Source: an uncultured Acholeplasma sp.
Lineage (GTDB): Bacteria > Bacillota_I > Bacilli_A > Acholeplasmatales > Acholeplasmataceae
Direction of reading: 5' to 3'
NCBI GenBank assembly: GCA_937934685.1
Contig: CALGYU010000008.1
Location: 1-52,826, forward strand
Length of the DNA stretch: 52,826 nucleotides
The position numbers were made by a program, and so were the translations under genes. Under the pieces are notes generated by a model. It made no database searches. It worked only from the letters and a program-made list of their open reading frames with translations, and had not been told where the DNA came from. This document shows, one piece after another, positions 1 through 9,419 of this stretch. Each line of letters begins with the position of its first letter. Position 1 is the stretch's first letter.

Positions 1-1142
1 GTTACGTAGACATCTGCCAATAAAATGATTTGAGAGATGATTTCTGGTTGAATTTTATTCATATCAGCTTTGAATTTTTCATCTGCTGAACCTTCATAAT
101 GTGATCTAACCATATCATCTGCTTTTTGAGCAAGTTGTAATCGTTTCGCTATTTTAGAGCCTAGTTGGGTTTTTTCTTTTAATTGTTGATAGGATGTTTC
201 ATCAAAACTGATTTCCTGACTCATAATGTTACTGATTTCATCATATCTTAGATGAACTAAAGCATATTCGTTTAAGTACTGTTTATCTTCATCAGTTACG
301 TTATAATACTCAGCAAGTTTGGTGGCAATTTCTAAAACTTGGTAGGCGTGTTTCTTATCTAAAAGCGTGTATGAAGATGAAAAGACAACTGAAAACAGGT
401 TGGTAACTATTCTTGAAAAATCGTCTTGAACTTGTCTTCTTTTGATCAGTTCTTTTTTTCTTTCCTCTTGTAATTGTTGTCCAATAGAAACAATCACATA
501 AACAACTAAGTAGAAAACCATGAATAATGCGGTTCTAACTAAGATATCTACAAATTCCGGTTTTGTAAATAGTGCGGTTAAAAATTCAGCAATACTTAGG
601 TTTTGTGATGGTATGTTATAAGTTATGACAAAGTGAACAATGGTGATGATGGTTAACATACTTAAAAATGAACTGCTAAGTAGTTTTTTATCTTGATATA
701 AAGAGATAACAACTAAAGCATAGTAAATTAAAGTATATGCTGCGGTTTCTAAATATTGATTTTGTGGATATATTTTGATGTAGACTAAAATAGCTGATAA
801 GAACATATAAAAGGCAGCAACATACATGGCTACTTGTTGTTTGGTCTGTTCTTTATCTTGTATGAGTTCTTTTAAGACCTTATTGATAACAAAGGTTACT
901 GGAAAGATTAAAACGGTTAAAAGCCAGTCACTTTGACTATTGGTTGATAGTGATACGGCAAAGAAGATGGCGGTATATAACATGTTTGACATAAAGATGA
1001 TGTTTTTAATTACTACGTTTCTTCTATGGAGTACCTCTATATCATTTGCAATATCAATGCCTTCATCAAAACCAAAAAACTTGGCAAACAAATTGATGCC
1101 AAGGGTTTTAATGCTTAGTTTTTTGGTTTTTTCTTTTTTCAT
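1..1142 (-). CDS. Six-TM protein with degenerate HD-GYP-like domain (partial, cut by window edge)
   Basis: The frame is open from an ATG at 1142 to the window edge, giving 380 visible residues with the C-terminus missing. A short basic N-terminus is followed by about six hydrophobic segments (roughly residues 45-220), then a charged linker and a cytoplasmic domain. That domain lines up with HD-GYP phosphodiesterases: an early His (KHAYQV), HLRYDEI where HDIGKI is expected, SHYEG where HHE is expected, and LLADVYV where the RIL-VAD segment is expected. The metal-binding Asp of the HD pair is replaced by Leu, so it may bind ligand rather than hydrolyse; this is inferred. AGGTGA precedes the ATG. 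It begins 14 bases after pgpA and is probably the last gene of the priA-fmt-pgpA run. Family-level call only; substrate unknown. Confidence 0.7.
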   Translation of the reverse strand, partial: MKKEKTKKLSIKTLGINLFAKFFGFDEGIDIANDIEVLHRRNVVIKNIIFMSNMLYTAIFFAVSLSTNSQSDWLLTVLIFPVTFVINKVLKELIQDKEQTKQQVAMYVAAFYMFLSAILVYIKIYPQNQYLETAAYTLIYYALVVISLYQDKKLLSSSFLSMLTIITIVHFVITYNIPSQNLSIAEFLTALFTKPEFVDILVRTALFMVFYLVVYVIVSIGQQLQEERKKELIKRRQVQDDFSRIVTNLFSVVFSSSYTLLDKKHAYQVLEIATKLAEYYNVTDEDKQYLNEYALVHLRYDEISNIMSQEISFDETSYQQLKEKTQLGSKIAKRLQLAQKADDMVRSHYEGSADEKFKADMNKIQPEIISQIILLADVYV

Positions 1143-1156
1143 AAAATCACCTGGTT

Positions 1157-1735
1157 TTATTCTTCGTTGTCAATGTAATCAAAGATACTTGTCTTATGAT
1201 AATCTCCTGACTCATGTGCTAATTCTTCGTTTAATACTTGAGCGACTCTGGTTGAAGCTGCTGCTGCAACTGCGCCAACAATATCATCTAAGAAAGTATG
1301 ACATTTGCCTTCCTTTTTACCTTCTTCGTTCAGTTTTTCTACAATTCCTCTTTTACTAACATCTATTTCTCCAAAGTTAGTTACTCCAATGGTTCCATAG
1401 TTTCCTGAAACGTCAATGCCCATTAATTCATCAATACCAAATAATCCTAAATCTTCATAAAGGATGTCTTGGATCGGACCTTGAAATAAGCCTTCTTCTG
1501 CTAATCTATCTATTTCTGCAGATAGTTGTACGTGATGAAATATATCTCTAAATGATAAAATTCTTTCCACTGACTCAACACATAACTCAAAAGGAATGCC
1601 TTTGGTATATCTTGATTGTTGGGCGTGTGCTAACTCCGCAATATCGTTGATAGTGACACCGCGTCTTTTTAATGTTTCCTTGTTCATTTTCAGCATTTCT
1701 TGCTGAGTGAATACTAATTTTTTTTCCTTAGCCAT
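1157..1735 (-). CDS. pgpA: Phosphatidylglycerophosphatase A / YutG family protein
   Basis: A 192-residue protein of the PgpA/YutG family, which removes phosphate from phosphatidylglycerophosphate or related phospholipid precursors. Recognisable features are an N-terminal RRGVTINDIAELAH segment, a central FGIDELMGIDVSGNYGTIG block and the conserved THFLDD-type motif (HTFLDDIVGAVAAAA) near residue 150. As in YutG there are few hydrophobic helices, so it resembles the soluble Bacillus form rather than the membrane PgpA of enterics. The frame continues upstream to 1789 inside fmt, but AAGGAGAG sits just before the ATG at 1735, which decides the start. It lies 13 bases after fmt, in a probable priA-fmt-pgpA transcript. 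The exact substrate is inferred from the family. Confidence 0.85.
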   Translation of the reverse strand: MAKEKKLVFTQQEMLKMNKETLKRRGVTINDIAELAHAQQSRYTKGIPFELCVESVERILSFRDIFHHVQLSAEIDRLAEEGLFQGPIQDILYEDLGLFGIDELMGIDVSGNYGTIGVTNFGEIDVSKRGIVEKLNEEGKKEGKCHTFLDDIVGAVAAAASTRVAQVLNEELAHESGDYHKTSIFDYIDNEE

Positions 1736-1748
1736 AATGCTCTCCTTT

Positions 1749-2663
1749 TTATTCAAATTTATCGTTGTTTTGAATGATGTTTTGACCATTTAAAAAGTCT
1801 TTGGCACTGAGTATTTTTCTACCTTGTTGTTGGACAGTTAAAAGTTCGATGCTACCATCAAGGGTTGAAACATAAATCTTTTTACCTTCAATGCAAATAA
1901 CTCCAGGTATGGTACTTACTATTATATCACTTTTTTGTGCTTCATATATTTTTATTTGTGTTTGATTGATCACGGTGTAAGCACCAACATTGGGTGATAA
2001 GCCTCTTATTTTTCCTAAAACAAATTTTGTTTCTTGTTGCCAATTGATTTTTTCTTCTTCTTTTTTGATGGTAAAGGCAAAGGTAACTTCAGACTCATCT
2101 TGTTTTTCTGTTTGATAATTTTTGTTTAAAATATCGTCTATATGTTTTTCTAATAATGCTTTTCCTGATAGACTTAATTTTTCAGATAAGGTTTGGTAAT
2201 TATCTTTTGGATCAATGGTTACTTCGCTTTTTGCAATCATGTCTCCTGCATCCATTTTATAAACCATTTCCATAAGGGTGACACCTGTTTTTTCTTCTCC
2301 GTTGAATAAAGCATATTGGATCGGTGCACCTCCACGATATTTTGGTAGTAAGGAACCATGAATATTTATCGCAGGAACTTCTTCTAATAATGCTTTTGGT
2401 AAAATTTGACCATAAGCAGCTGTGATGATTAGTTTGGGTTTTTTTGAAAGAATATATGTATATTCATCCTTCATTTTATATGGTTGAAATGTTTCAATGT
2501 TATGTTTCATAGCAATTTGTTTGACGGGTGAAAATTCTATGGTCTGCTTGCGTCCTACTTTTTTATCTGGTTGAGTGACAATCAGTCCCACTGGATAATT
2601 CTTATCGATGAGCATTTGTAAAATAGGGGCTGCAAACTCTGGTGTTCCCATAAATACGATCAT
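1749..2663 (-). CDS. fmt: Methionyl-tRNA formyltransferase
   Basis: Transfers a formyl group from 10-formyl-tetrahydrofolate to Met-tRNA(fMet) before initiation. The 304 residues have the usual family length. The formyl-transferase domain begins at once (MGTPEFAAPIL) and carries the folate-binding and catalytic block HGSLLPKYRGGAPI at about residues 101-115, after a TAAYGQILP segment. A C-terminal OB-like half follows (GLSPNVGAYTV near residue 230). The start is ATG with an AAGGAA-type ribosome site. It is 18 bases downstream of priA. In Bacillus def lies between priA and fmt; here it is absent. Confidence 0.96.
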   Translation of the reverse strand: MIVFMGTPEFAAPILQMLIDKNYPVGLIVTQPDKKVGRKQTIEFSPVKQIAMKHNIETFQPYKMKDEYTYILSKKPKLIITAAYGQILPKALLEEVPAINIHGSLLPKYRGGAPIQYALFNGEEKTGVTLMEMVYKMDAGDMIAKSEVTIDPKDNYQTLSEKLSLSGKALLEKHIDDILNKNYQTEKQDESEVTFAFTIKKEEEKINWQQETKFVLGKIRGLSPNVGAYTVINQTQIKIYEAQKSDIIVSTIPGVICIEGKKIYVSTLDGSIELLTVQQQGRKILSAKDFLNGQNIIQNNDKFE

Positions 2664-2681
2664 GTTGATTCCTTCTTTCTT

Positions 2682-4985
2682 TTAATATAATGTTGCATAT
2701 TTATTAAAATATACTTGGGTAGTTGATTTTTTATTTTGGTTGATAATATCTTCAAAATCTTCTGGGAGTTTTTTATACTTAATGGTAATGATGGCTCGAT
2801 ATTTTTTATTTCTTTTTTGGATTAATGAGGGTGTTGGTCCTAAAACCTTCATTTGAGTTAAAGAGAGTGCATCTTTAATTTTATGCGCTTCTTGAAAAGT
2901 TGTTAAGTATGATTCATTTTCAATGAGTAACTGACTTACCTTTTGATAAGGTGGCATTTTTTGAATTCTTTTTTCATACATTAATTGATGCATGAATCCT
3001 TTATAATCGCTTTTTAAAGCACTTTTTATGGCATAGTGTTTTGTGTCATAAGCTTGTATTACAACATCCCCCTTTTTGTGTCTCCCTGATCTTCCTGAGG
3101 CTTGGGTGATGAGTTGAAAGGTTTTTTCAGCGGCTTGATTGCTTGGGATTTTTAATAATCCATCTGCCATGATGATACCCACTAAAGTTACATTAGGAAA
3201 ATCCAGTCCTTTAGCAACCATTTGAGTTCCTAACAAAATATCTGCTTTTTTATTGAAAAAATCGTCCCATATTTGTTCGTGGCTGTTTTTTCTTAGCGTG
3301 GTATCCGCATCTAATCTAAGTACTTTGGCTGAAAAATGTTTATGTAACTGTTCCTCAATATATTCAATGCCGACACCTACTTCTTTTTTAGTTGGTTTAT
3401 GACATGTTTGACAGGTTTTATCAAATGGTTCTTCATACCCGCAGTGTTGACATTTTAAGATGTTTTTTTGTTTGTAGTAGGTTAAACTTATTTGACAATT
3501 ATCACATTTAGGGACATCACCACAATGTCTACACATAACAAATGGGGCATATCCTTTTCTATTCATTAAAATGATGACTTGTTCTTTTTGTTTTAATGCT
3601 TGGTTAATTTTTAGAGATAATTGGGTTGAAAAAGGAGTGATGTTTCCTTTTTTTAACTCTTCTGTCATGTCAACCAGATCCATTTTAATAGGGGTTTGAT
3701 TGACTGCTTTTTCTTTGAGTTCAAGTAGTTTGTATTGTTTGGTTTCAACGCTATGATACGATTCAACAGAGGGTGTAGCACTGCCTAAAATCAACGGTAT
3801 TTTATGATACTTGGCTCTTATTTTTGCAAGTTCTCTAGTATCATATGGTATTTTATCGTCTTGGATGTAGGAAGCATCATGTTCTTCATCTATGATGATA
3901 ACCCCTAAATCGTCTATTGGAGAAAAGATGGCACTTCTAGTACCTAGGATAATTTTTACTGTTTGATCTTTAATACTTTGGTATTGATCATATCTTTCTC
4001 CTGAACTTAAACCACTATGTAAAATAGCGACTTCTTCTTTTTGGAATCTAGCTTTTAGTCTTTGTGCTAGTGGTGCGATGAGCATAATTTCAGGAACTAA
4101 AATCAATGTTTTTTTATTTTTGGCAAACATGTCTTCAATTAGTTTAATGTATATTTCTGTTTTTCCTGATCCGGTAATACCATGTAACAAATATGTATGG
4201 TATTTATTTTGGACAATAGCTTGATAAGCGGTTTCTTGTGATGGGTTTAAGATGATTTTTTTATCTTCTAAATTGAATAAGTGTTTGATTTCTCTTTTTA
4301 CAGTTTCTTGTGTTTCAAGTAAGACATTGTTTTTTATGAGTGTTTGAATGATAGATGGCGTTGTTAATTCTAAGGCTTCTTTTCTTAAAAGTGGCGTTTC
4401 TATCTTCTCTATAAATTCTTGTTGCTTAACTGTTAGTTTGGCTATGTGATTTTTATTTAAGGTGTATAAAGTTTCTAATTTTTCTTTTTGTCTTGGTATT
4501 AAAATGTTTTTAATGCTTACGATATTTTGTTTTTCAAGCCTTTTTAATTCCGGATAGTAAGTTTGATCTTTGTTCGTTAAAATCCATTGTGACTGGCGAT
4601 TGAATTTATCTTTTAAGTGTTCTGGTAGTCCATTGGTTTTTATGAGTTGAACTTGTTTTTTATATTGCATGAGTAGTTCAGAGGGGATAATTGTTTCATA
4701 TACCGCACTTTTAATGACAAAAGGTGTTTCTAGTAAGTGATTTGCCAGTAAAAAAAGTTCCTCATCTAACGTAGGACTTATATCTAAAATAGATTCTATT
4801 TCTCGTGTTGCATGAATGCTGTCATCGATGATATTAACGACATATCCCATACGTTTGGTATTACCAAAAGGAACGATGACTCTCATACCTTTTTCAAGAT
4901 CATTGACCATGTTTTCTGGAATACGGTAATCAAAATGTCTATTTATTTCATGCGTTTTTATATCTATCATTATTTGTGCTATCAT
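2682..4985 (-). CDS. priA: Primosomal replication restart helicase PriA
   Basis: A 3'-to-5' DNA helicase that recognises stalled forks and loads the replicative helicase. At 767 residues it is full length. An N-terminal DNA-binding region (FDYRIPENM near residue 20) leads to Walker A GITGSGKT at 269-276, the Walker B box DEEHD near 366, and the zinc-binding strand-separation insert with four CxxC pairs between about 480 and 530. The helicase C-terminal block GTQMVAKGLDFPNV follows near residue 590. It starts the priA-fmt-pgpA run. Between it and the rbfA terminator there are about 115 bases without a gene. Confidence 0.96.
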   Translation of the reverse strand: MIAQIMIDIKTHEINRHFDYRIPENMVNDLEKGMRVIVPFGNTKRMGYVVNIIDDSIHATREIESILDISPTLDEELFLLANHLLETPFVIKSAVYETIIPSELLMQYKKQVQLIKTNGLPEHLKDKFNRQSQWILTNKDQTYYPELKRLEKQNIVSIKNILIPRQKEKLETLYTLNKNHIAKLTVKQQEFIEKIETPLLRKEALELTTPSIIQTLIKNNVLLETQETVKREIKHLFNLEDKKIILNPSQETAYQAIVQNKYHTYLLHGITGSGKTEIYIKLIEDMFAKNKKTLILVPEIMLIAPLAQRLKARFQKEEVAILHSGLSSGERYDQYQSIKDQTVKIILGTRSAIFSPIDDLGVIIIDEEHDASYIQDDKIPYDTRELAKIRAKYHKIPLILGSATPSVESYHSVETKQYKLLELKEKAVNQTPIKMDLVDMTEELKKGNITPFSTQLSLKINQALKQKEQVIILMNRKGYAPFVMCRHCGDVPKCDNCQISLTYYKQKNILKCQHCGYEEPFDKTCQTCHKPTKKEVGVGIEYIEEQLHKHFSAKVLRLDADTTLRKNSHEQIWDDFFNKKADILLGTQMVAKGLDFPNVTLVGIIMADGLLKIPSNQAAEKTFQLITQASGRSGRHKKGDVVIQAYDTKHYAIKSALKSDYKGFMHQLMYEKRIQKMPPYQKVSQLLIENESYLTTFQEAHKIKDALSLTQMKVLGPTPSLIQKRNKKYRAIITIKYKKLPEDFEDIINQNKKSTTQVYFNKYATLY

Positions 4986-5051
4986 TTATTTCACCATAAA
5001 TATTATACCATATTAAAAGATGACATTTGTTTCTTTCAATAGAAAACAAGT

Positions 5052-5080
5052 TAAAAAAAACACGTCCTTTTAAGACGTGT
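5052..5080 (-). terminator. Rho-independent terminator after rbfA
   Basis: Seven-base stem ACACGTC / GACGTGT (5060-5066 and 5074-5080) with a seven-base loop. On the minus strand it is followed by eight T. It closes the rimP-to-rbfA operon and separates it from priA. Confidence 0.85.
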
Positions 5081-5102
5081 ATTTTTCATGCATTTAATTT
5101 GT

Positions 5103-5447
5103 TTATTTATTGATTGATTTTAATAATCCATCAATATGATTTCCATAAGCTAGCGCTTCATCATATTTAAATACTAAGTTAGGGATTTTTCTAACATTTC
5201 TTATTTTTTTTGCTAGTTCCATACGTATTTGAACTTTCTTTTCTTCAATGATTTCATCGGCTAATTTGATAACATCTTTATCATCACTTAAGATTGTGTA
5301 GTAGACGGTCGCAAAAGATAAGTCGTTTGTTACCTTTACTTCAGTTAAGTTTATGTATCCAATCTTCCCATTTTTAATGACCTCATTAACAATGATCGCT
5401 AACTCTCTTTGAATTAAACTTGCTAATCTTTCAATTGTAATTGACAT
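5103..5447 (-). CDS. rbfA: 30S ribosome-binding factor RbfA
   Basis: A single KH-like domain protein of 114 residues that helps mature the 16S rRNA 5' region in late 30S assembly. Supporting segments are the N-terminal RLASLIQRELAIIVNE, the central INLTEVKVTNDLSFATVYYT and the C-terminal IPNLVFKYDEALAYGNHIDGLL. Length and order match the family. It is the last gene of the nusA operon, four bases after infB, and is followed by a strong terminator. Confidence 0.95.
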   Translation of the reverse strand: MSITIERLASLIQRELAIIVNEVIKNGKIGYINLTEVKVTNDLSFATVYYTILSDDKDVIKLADEIIEEKKVQIRMELAKKIRNVRKIPNLVFKYDEALAYGNHIDGLLKSINK

Positions 5448-5451
5448 ATTT

Positions 5452-7272
5452 TTAAGCCTCCACTTCTTTTAATTTGGATGCTTCTATTATATCACCAATT
5501 TTTAAATCATTAAAGTTTTCAATTGATAATCCACATTCATAACCTTGTCTTACTTCTTTTACGTCATCTTTAAAGCGTTTTAAGGATGCTAATTTTCCTT
5601 CATAAATAACGATGCCATCTCTAATGACTCTGACTAATGCTTCACGTCCGACTGTTCCATCTGTGACATAACAACCTGCGATGGTCCCTATTTTACTTAC
5701 CTTAAAGGTTTCTCTTACTTCAACTTGTCCTGTTACTACTTCTTCAAATGTAGGTTCAAGCATGCCTTTTAAGGCTTTTTCAATATCTTCTATGATTCGA
5801 TAGACAATGTTGTATAAACGGATTTCTACCCCTTCATTTTCAGCGTGTTTACGAACTGATGCTGTAGGTCTTACGTTAAATCCGATTAGGATAGCTTCAG
5901 ATGCTTTGGCTAAAGTAACATCACTTTCAGAAATGGCTCCAACGCCTGCTCTGACAATATTAACTTTAAATCCTTCTACATCTATTTCTTGAAGCATGCC
6001 TCTTAAGGCTTCAATAGAACCTTGAACATCACCTTTTAAGACGACATTTAATTCTTTTTCTTGATCTTCTAAATTACTAAACATGTTGTCTAAGCTTTTT
6101 GGTTTGATTGCTTTTAATTCTAAATCTTTTTCACGTGACTCTCTTTTTTCTGCTACTTGTCTTGCGGTTTTTTCATCGGTGAATACCATGAAAACATCTC
6201 CTGCTTGAGGCACTTTGTTAAGACCAGTAATTTCTACTGGTGTTGATGGGCCTGCTTGGTCATAACGTCTGTTTAAATCATCTGTCATGGTTCTGATTCT
6301 TCCGTATGTGCTACCAACAACAACGATGTCACCAACTTTAAGCGTTCCTGTTTCTACGATAAAGGTTGCAACTGGTCCTTTTGATTTATCTAAACTAGCT
6401 TCAATAACGGTTCCTTTAGCTAATCTGTTTGGATTTGCTTTTAATTCTTCGATTTCACTTAATAAAATTACGATATCTAATAATTCATCTAATCCTTCAC
6501 GTTTTAATGCTGAAACCATCACATATGGTGTTGTTCCTCCCCATGCTTCTGGTAATAGTCCGTGATTAGATAATTCTGACATAACGCTATCTGGGTTTGC
6601 TGCTGGTTTATCAATTTTATTAACCGCAACAATAATTGGCACTTTAGCTGCTTTAGCATGCTCTAATGCTTCAATGGTTTGAGGCATGACGCCATCATCT
6701 GCTGCTACTACTAAAATACACATATCCGTTACTTTTGCACCACGTGCTCTCATTTCAGTGAAAGCCGCGTGTCCTGGAGTATCGATGAATGTGATTTTTT
6801 CTCCGTTGTGATTAACTTGGTAGGCACCGATGTGTTGGGTAATACCACCAGCTTCTCCCTCTACCACTCTTGCTTTTCTAATTGAATCTAGTAAAGTAGT
6901 TTTACCATGGTCAACGTGTCCCATGATTGTAATGATAGGTGGTCTTTTTTCTAAGTCTTTTTCCTCATCAACGATTTCAAATTCATCAAATCTTGTGATA
7001 TCAGTAATGACTTCATCTTCGACCTTAACGCCAAATTCTAATCCTAAAAGTTCGATTGTTTCTCTATCTAAGGTTAAATTTACACTAGCCATCATACCTA
7101 ACTGCATTAATTTTTTGATTAAAACTGCATTTGAGATTCCGAAACCTAGTGCAACATCACCTACAGTGTTGTCACCCTTAAATATATAAACTTTTTCTTC
7201 TTTTGTTTTAATCTCTCTTTTAACTGGAATGTTAGTTTTTCTAACATCTTTTTTTGACATTTTTTTAGCCAT
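5452..7272 (-). CDS. infB: Translation initiation factor IF-2
   Basis: A GTPase that brings fMet-tRNA to the 30S P site and drives subunit joining. G motifs are clear: GHVDHGKTT (about 117-125), DTPGHAAF, and NKID. Domains III and IV follow, ending with the fMet-tRNA-binding C-terminus. At 606 residues it lacks the long repetitive N-terminal extension of Bacillus or Escherichia IF2 and keeps only a short lysine-rich tail plus the IF2N domain (about 28-80). This short form is common in Mollicutes. Start ATG has AAAGGAG upstream. It is sixth-generation syntenic with ylxQ before it and rbfA after it. Confidence 0.97.
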   Translation of the reverse strand: MAKKMSKKDVRKTNIPVKREIKTKEEKVYIFKGDNTVGDVALGFGISNAVLIKKLMQLGMMASVNLTLDRETIELLGLEFGVKVEDEVITDITRFDEFEIVDEEKDLEKRPPIITIMGHVDHGKTTLLDSIRKARVVEGEAGGITQHIGAYQVNHNGEKITFIDTPGHAAFTEMRARGAKVTDMCILVVAADDGVMPQTIEALEHAKAAKVPIIVAVNKIDKPAANPDSVMSELSNHGLLPEAWGGTTPYVMVSALKREGLDELLDIVILLSEIEELKANPNRLAKGTVIEASLDKSKGPVATFIVETGTLKVGDIVVVGSTYGRIRTMTDDLNRRYDQAGPSTPVEITGLNKVPQAGDVFMVFTDEKTARQVAEKRESREKDLELKAIKPKSLDNMFSNLEDQEKELNVVLKGDVQGSIEALRGMLQEIDVEGFKVNIVRAGVGAISESDVTLAKASEAILIGFNVRPTASVRKHAENEGVEIRLYNIVYRIIEDIEKALKGMLEPTFEEVVTGQVEVRETFKVSKIGTIAGCYVTDGTVGREALVRVIRDGIVIYEGKLASLKRFKDDVKEVRQGYECGLSIENFNDLKIGDIIEASKLKEVEA

Positions 7273-7287
7273 TTTACTTCACTCCTT

Positions 7288-7569
7288 TTATTTGACCAAT
7301 AGTTCACTAAAGCCTTTGTCGGTAATTCCTACAACTTTGATGTTAAAACCACCAATGGCTTTTGATAACTCCTCACTATTTAGTCGTTCCAATACTTTTG
7401 TGTGATACGTATTGGCTTTATCATTTATTTTTTTCTTTGTATTTAACGAAGCATCCGTTGCAAGGATGATTAAATATAATTTTCCTTGTCTTAATGCATG
7501 TATCACTTGATCGGTTCCAAGAACTACTTTTTTAGCAGCATACGCTAATCCTAAATTATTTTGATTCAT
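7288..7569 (-). CDS. ylxQ: L7Ae-family RNA-binding protein YlxQ
   Basis: A 93-residue protein of the L7Ae/L30e fold, which binds kink-turn RNA. The segments LGLAYAAKKVVLGTDQVIHALRQ and KLYLIILATDAS are typical of YlxQ. The start overlaps the end of rnpM by 14 bases, so translation is probably coupled. Its precise RNA target in this organism is unknown. The order rnpM-ylxQ-infB is the standard Firmicutes arrangement. Confidence 0.9.
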   Translation of the reverse strand: MNQNNLGLAYAAKKVVLGTDQVIHALRQGKLYLIILATDASLNTKKKINDKANTYHTKVLERLNSEELSKAIGGFNIKVVGITDKGFSELLVK

Positions 7570-7825
7570 TGGCTAATTCCATCAATTCATCATAGATATT
7601 TTTAGGAACTTGTACTTCAAGCTTTTTATCTAATGCTTTATTTTTCATCGCTAATTCAATCACTTCTTTGCTTAAAGTTAAGTACGCACCACGTCCAGGG
7701 GCTTTTCCTGTTTTATCAACAGAAACTATGCCTTCTTTAGTAGCTGCAATCCTGATTAATTCTTTTTTATTTTTAACTTCCTTAGTGACGACACACGTTC
7801 TTAAAGGTTGTTTTTTTACTTTCAT
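7556..7825 (-). CDS. rnpM: RNase P modulator RnpM (YlxR, DUF448)
   Basis: An 89-residue DUF448 protein. The conserved N-terminal segment PLRTCVVTKE and the block KAPGRGAYL around residues 41-50 identify it. In Bacillus this protein binds RNase P RNA and alters its activity (established for the family, not tested here). Ribosome site GAAGGTGA precedes the ATG. It follows nusA by 24 bases and overlaps ylxQ. Confidence 0.9.
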   Translation of the reverse strand: MKVKKQPLRTCVVTKEVKNKKELIRIAATKEGIVSVDKTGKAPGRGAYLTLSKEVIELAMKNKALDKKLEVQVPKNIYDELMELANESK

Positions 7826-7849
7826 AAAATCACCTTCTGTTTTCTCTTT

Positions 7850-8926
7850 TTAATAAATAATTCCCTCAGCTTGTGCTTGTGATTCAGATTTTATATCAAT
7901 ACTCCACTCTGAAGCTTGCACCGCAAGTTTAACGTTTTGTCCTAATTTACCAATAGCAAGCGACAATTGATCATCTGGTACAATTGCTAGTGCGCTTTTT
8001 TCTTTAGGATTGACTTGAGTTACAGAAACTACTTTAGCTGGTTGAAGAGCGTTTGCAATTAATTCTTGTTCGTTATCGCTCCAGCGGAATAAGTCTATTT
8101 TTTCACCACTTAATGCTTTAACGATTTCTCTAATTCTTGTTCCACCTTCACCAACACAAGCTCCAATCGGGTCTACTTTTGGATCATTTGATCTAACACC
8201 AATCTTACTTCTGTCACCTGCGTCTCTAGAACTTCCCATAACATCAATGATACCTTCCTTGATTTCTGGAACAAGTTCTTCAAGTAATCTTACAACTAAT
8301 TTTTTATGTACTCTACTAACAAAGATTTTTGGCCATTTGGTTGTTCCTTGAACTTCTGTTACATAAACTCTAATACGTTCTCCCGGATGAAAATGGTCAC
8401 TTGAGAGTGCTTCTTTTTTAGGTAAAAGAGTAGTCATTTCTTTTTCTAGTTCTAAACGATAGAAACGATCATCTTCGTCAATGACTTTAGCTGAGATCAT
8501 TTCACCTTCAAGTGCTTTGAAGTGTTCATAAATCATATCTTTTTGTTTTTTAGTTAACTCTTCATTAAATCTGCTTTTAAAATCTTTAATCGCATATAAA
8601 TTGAAGTCTTTAGGGTCTACCTTGACTTCTAAGATTTGTCCAGGTTTTACTTTTGATTTGTATTCTTTTGCTTCTTCGACTGTAATTAATGTGTAATCTT
8701 TATTGATATCTTGCTCTAGATAGTCCTCATCTAAAACAAAAAATTGTTTGTAGAGTAAGATCTCGTTTTTATCTTCTTTAAATTCTACTCTACAACTTCT
8801 AACGTTATGTGCTTTTTTACATCCTGCGATTAGTCCGGCTTCAAAAGCGTCAATAACTTGTTGAACAGTTAAATCACGTTCTTCTGCAACGGCTTCAATT
8901 GTGTTAAAAAAATCTTTACTAATCAT
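7850..8926 (-). CDS. nusA: Transcription termination/antitermination factor NusA
   Basis: Binds RNA polymerase and nascent RNA and tunes pausing and termination. In order there are an N-terminal polymerase-binding domain (ISKDFFNTIEAVAEERDLTVQQV), an S1 domain (about 130-200, GEMISAKVIDEDDRFYRLEL), and two KH domains (RDAGDRSKIGVRS and DPIGACVGEGGTRI near 235-260, then LSLAIGKLGQNVKLA near 325). At 358 residues it lacks the acidic repeats found in enteric NusA, as is normal for Gram-positives. AAGGAG precedes the ATG. Confidence 0.97.
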   Translation of the reverse strand: MISKDFFNTIEAVAEERDLTVQQVIDAFEAGLIAGCKKAHNVRSCRVEFKEDKNEILLYKQFFVLDEDYLEQDINKDYTLITVEEAKEYKSKVKPGQILEVKVDPKDFNLYAIKDFKSRFNEELTKKQKDMIYEHFKALEGEMISAKVIDEDDRFYRLELEKEMTTLLPKKEALSSDHFHPGERIRVYVTEVQGTTKWPKIFVSRVHKKLVVRLLEELVPEIKEGIIDVMGSSRDAGDRSKIGVRSNDPKVDPIGACVGEGGTRIREIVKALSGEKIDLFRWSDNEQELIANALQPAKVVSVTQVNPKEKSALAIVPDDQLSLAIGKLGQNVKLAVQASEWSIDIKSESQAQAEGIIY

Positions 8927-8937
8927 GTTTTTTCTCC

Positions 8938-9375
8938 TTAAAATTTTATGGCTTTTCTTATTTGTGAAATTTTGTTATATGGTATTTCTTTTTTTACTTT
9001 TTTGCTTTTATCATTTACTTCAATCAACACATTTTCTTCTATGACATCAATGATGGTTCCATGACCTTTATAGTAGTCTGATACAACATATACATAACCT
9101 TTAATGTGATCTTTAACTTCTTCTAAATTATCAAGCGGTCTTTCTAAGCCAACGCTTGAAACTTCTAGAAACGCATTTTCTGGTAGTTCTTCATCGATGG
9201 CATCTGCTATTTTTTCATGGAGTGGTTCTATTAAATCATGAGACAGGTTGCTTTCATCTAAGAGGACTTCTAAAATTTGAGCGCCAAACTCTTGTTTAAA
9301 TTTGATGCTATATATTTTATACCCGTATAAAGCGACAATTTCTGTGATGATTTGTTTTATTTTTTCAATATTCAT
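8938..9375 (-). CDS. rimP: Ribosome maturation factor RimP
   Basis: A 145-residue 30S assembly factor with the two-domain RimP layout: an N-terminal alpha/beta part containing FLEVSSVGLERPL (about residue 80) and a small C-terminal SH3-like barrel. An upstream TTG would add four residues but falls inside the ribosome site GAGGTG, so the ATG at 9375 is chosen. It is the first gene of the nusA operon and is preceded by a short structured leader. Confidence 0.93.
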   Translation of the reverse strand: MNIEKIKQIITEIVALYGYKIYSIKFKQEFGAQILEVLLDESNLSHDLIEPLHEKIADAIDEELPENAFLEVSSVGLERPLDNLEEVKDHIKGYVYVVSDYYKGHGTIIDVIEENVLIEVNDKSKKVKKEIPYNKISQIRKAIKF

Positions 9376-9392
9376 TACGCACCTCAATTAAA

Positions 9393-9419
9393 ATGAGCGA
9401 GAATCTCCGTCCCACTCAT
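9393..9419 (-). promoter_or_regulatory. Leader hairpin at the 5' end of the rimP-nusA operon mRNA
   Basis: On the minus strand a ten-pair stem ATGAGTGGGA / TCTCGCTCAT closes a seven-base loop. Two of the pairs are G-U and would be mismatches on the other strand, so the structure is specific to the rimP transcript. A loose U-rich stretch follows. It starts a few bases after the predicted transcription start. Possible roles are 5' mRNA protection or attenuation control. Confidence 0.5.

Noticed and set aside
940..1359. 139-residue plus-strand ORF
   Set aside because: It is antisense to the HD-GYP-like gene and pgpA, both clearly coding.
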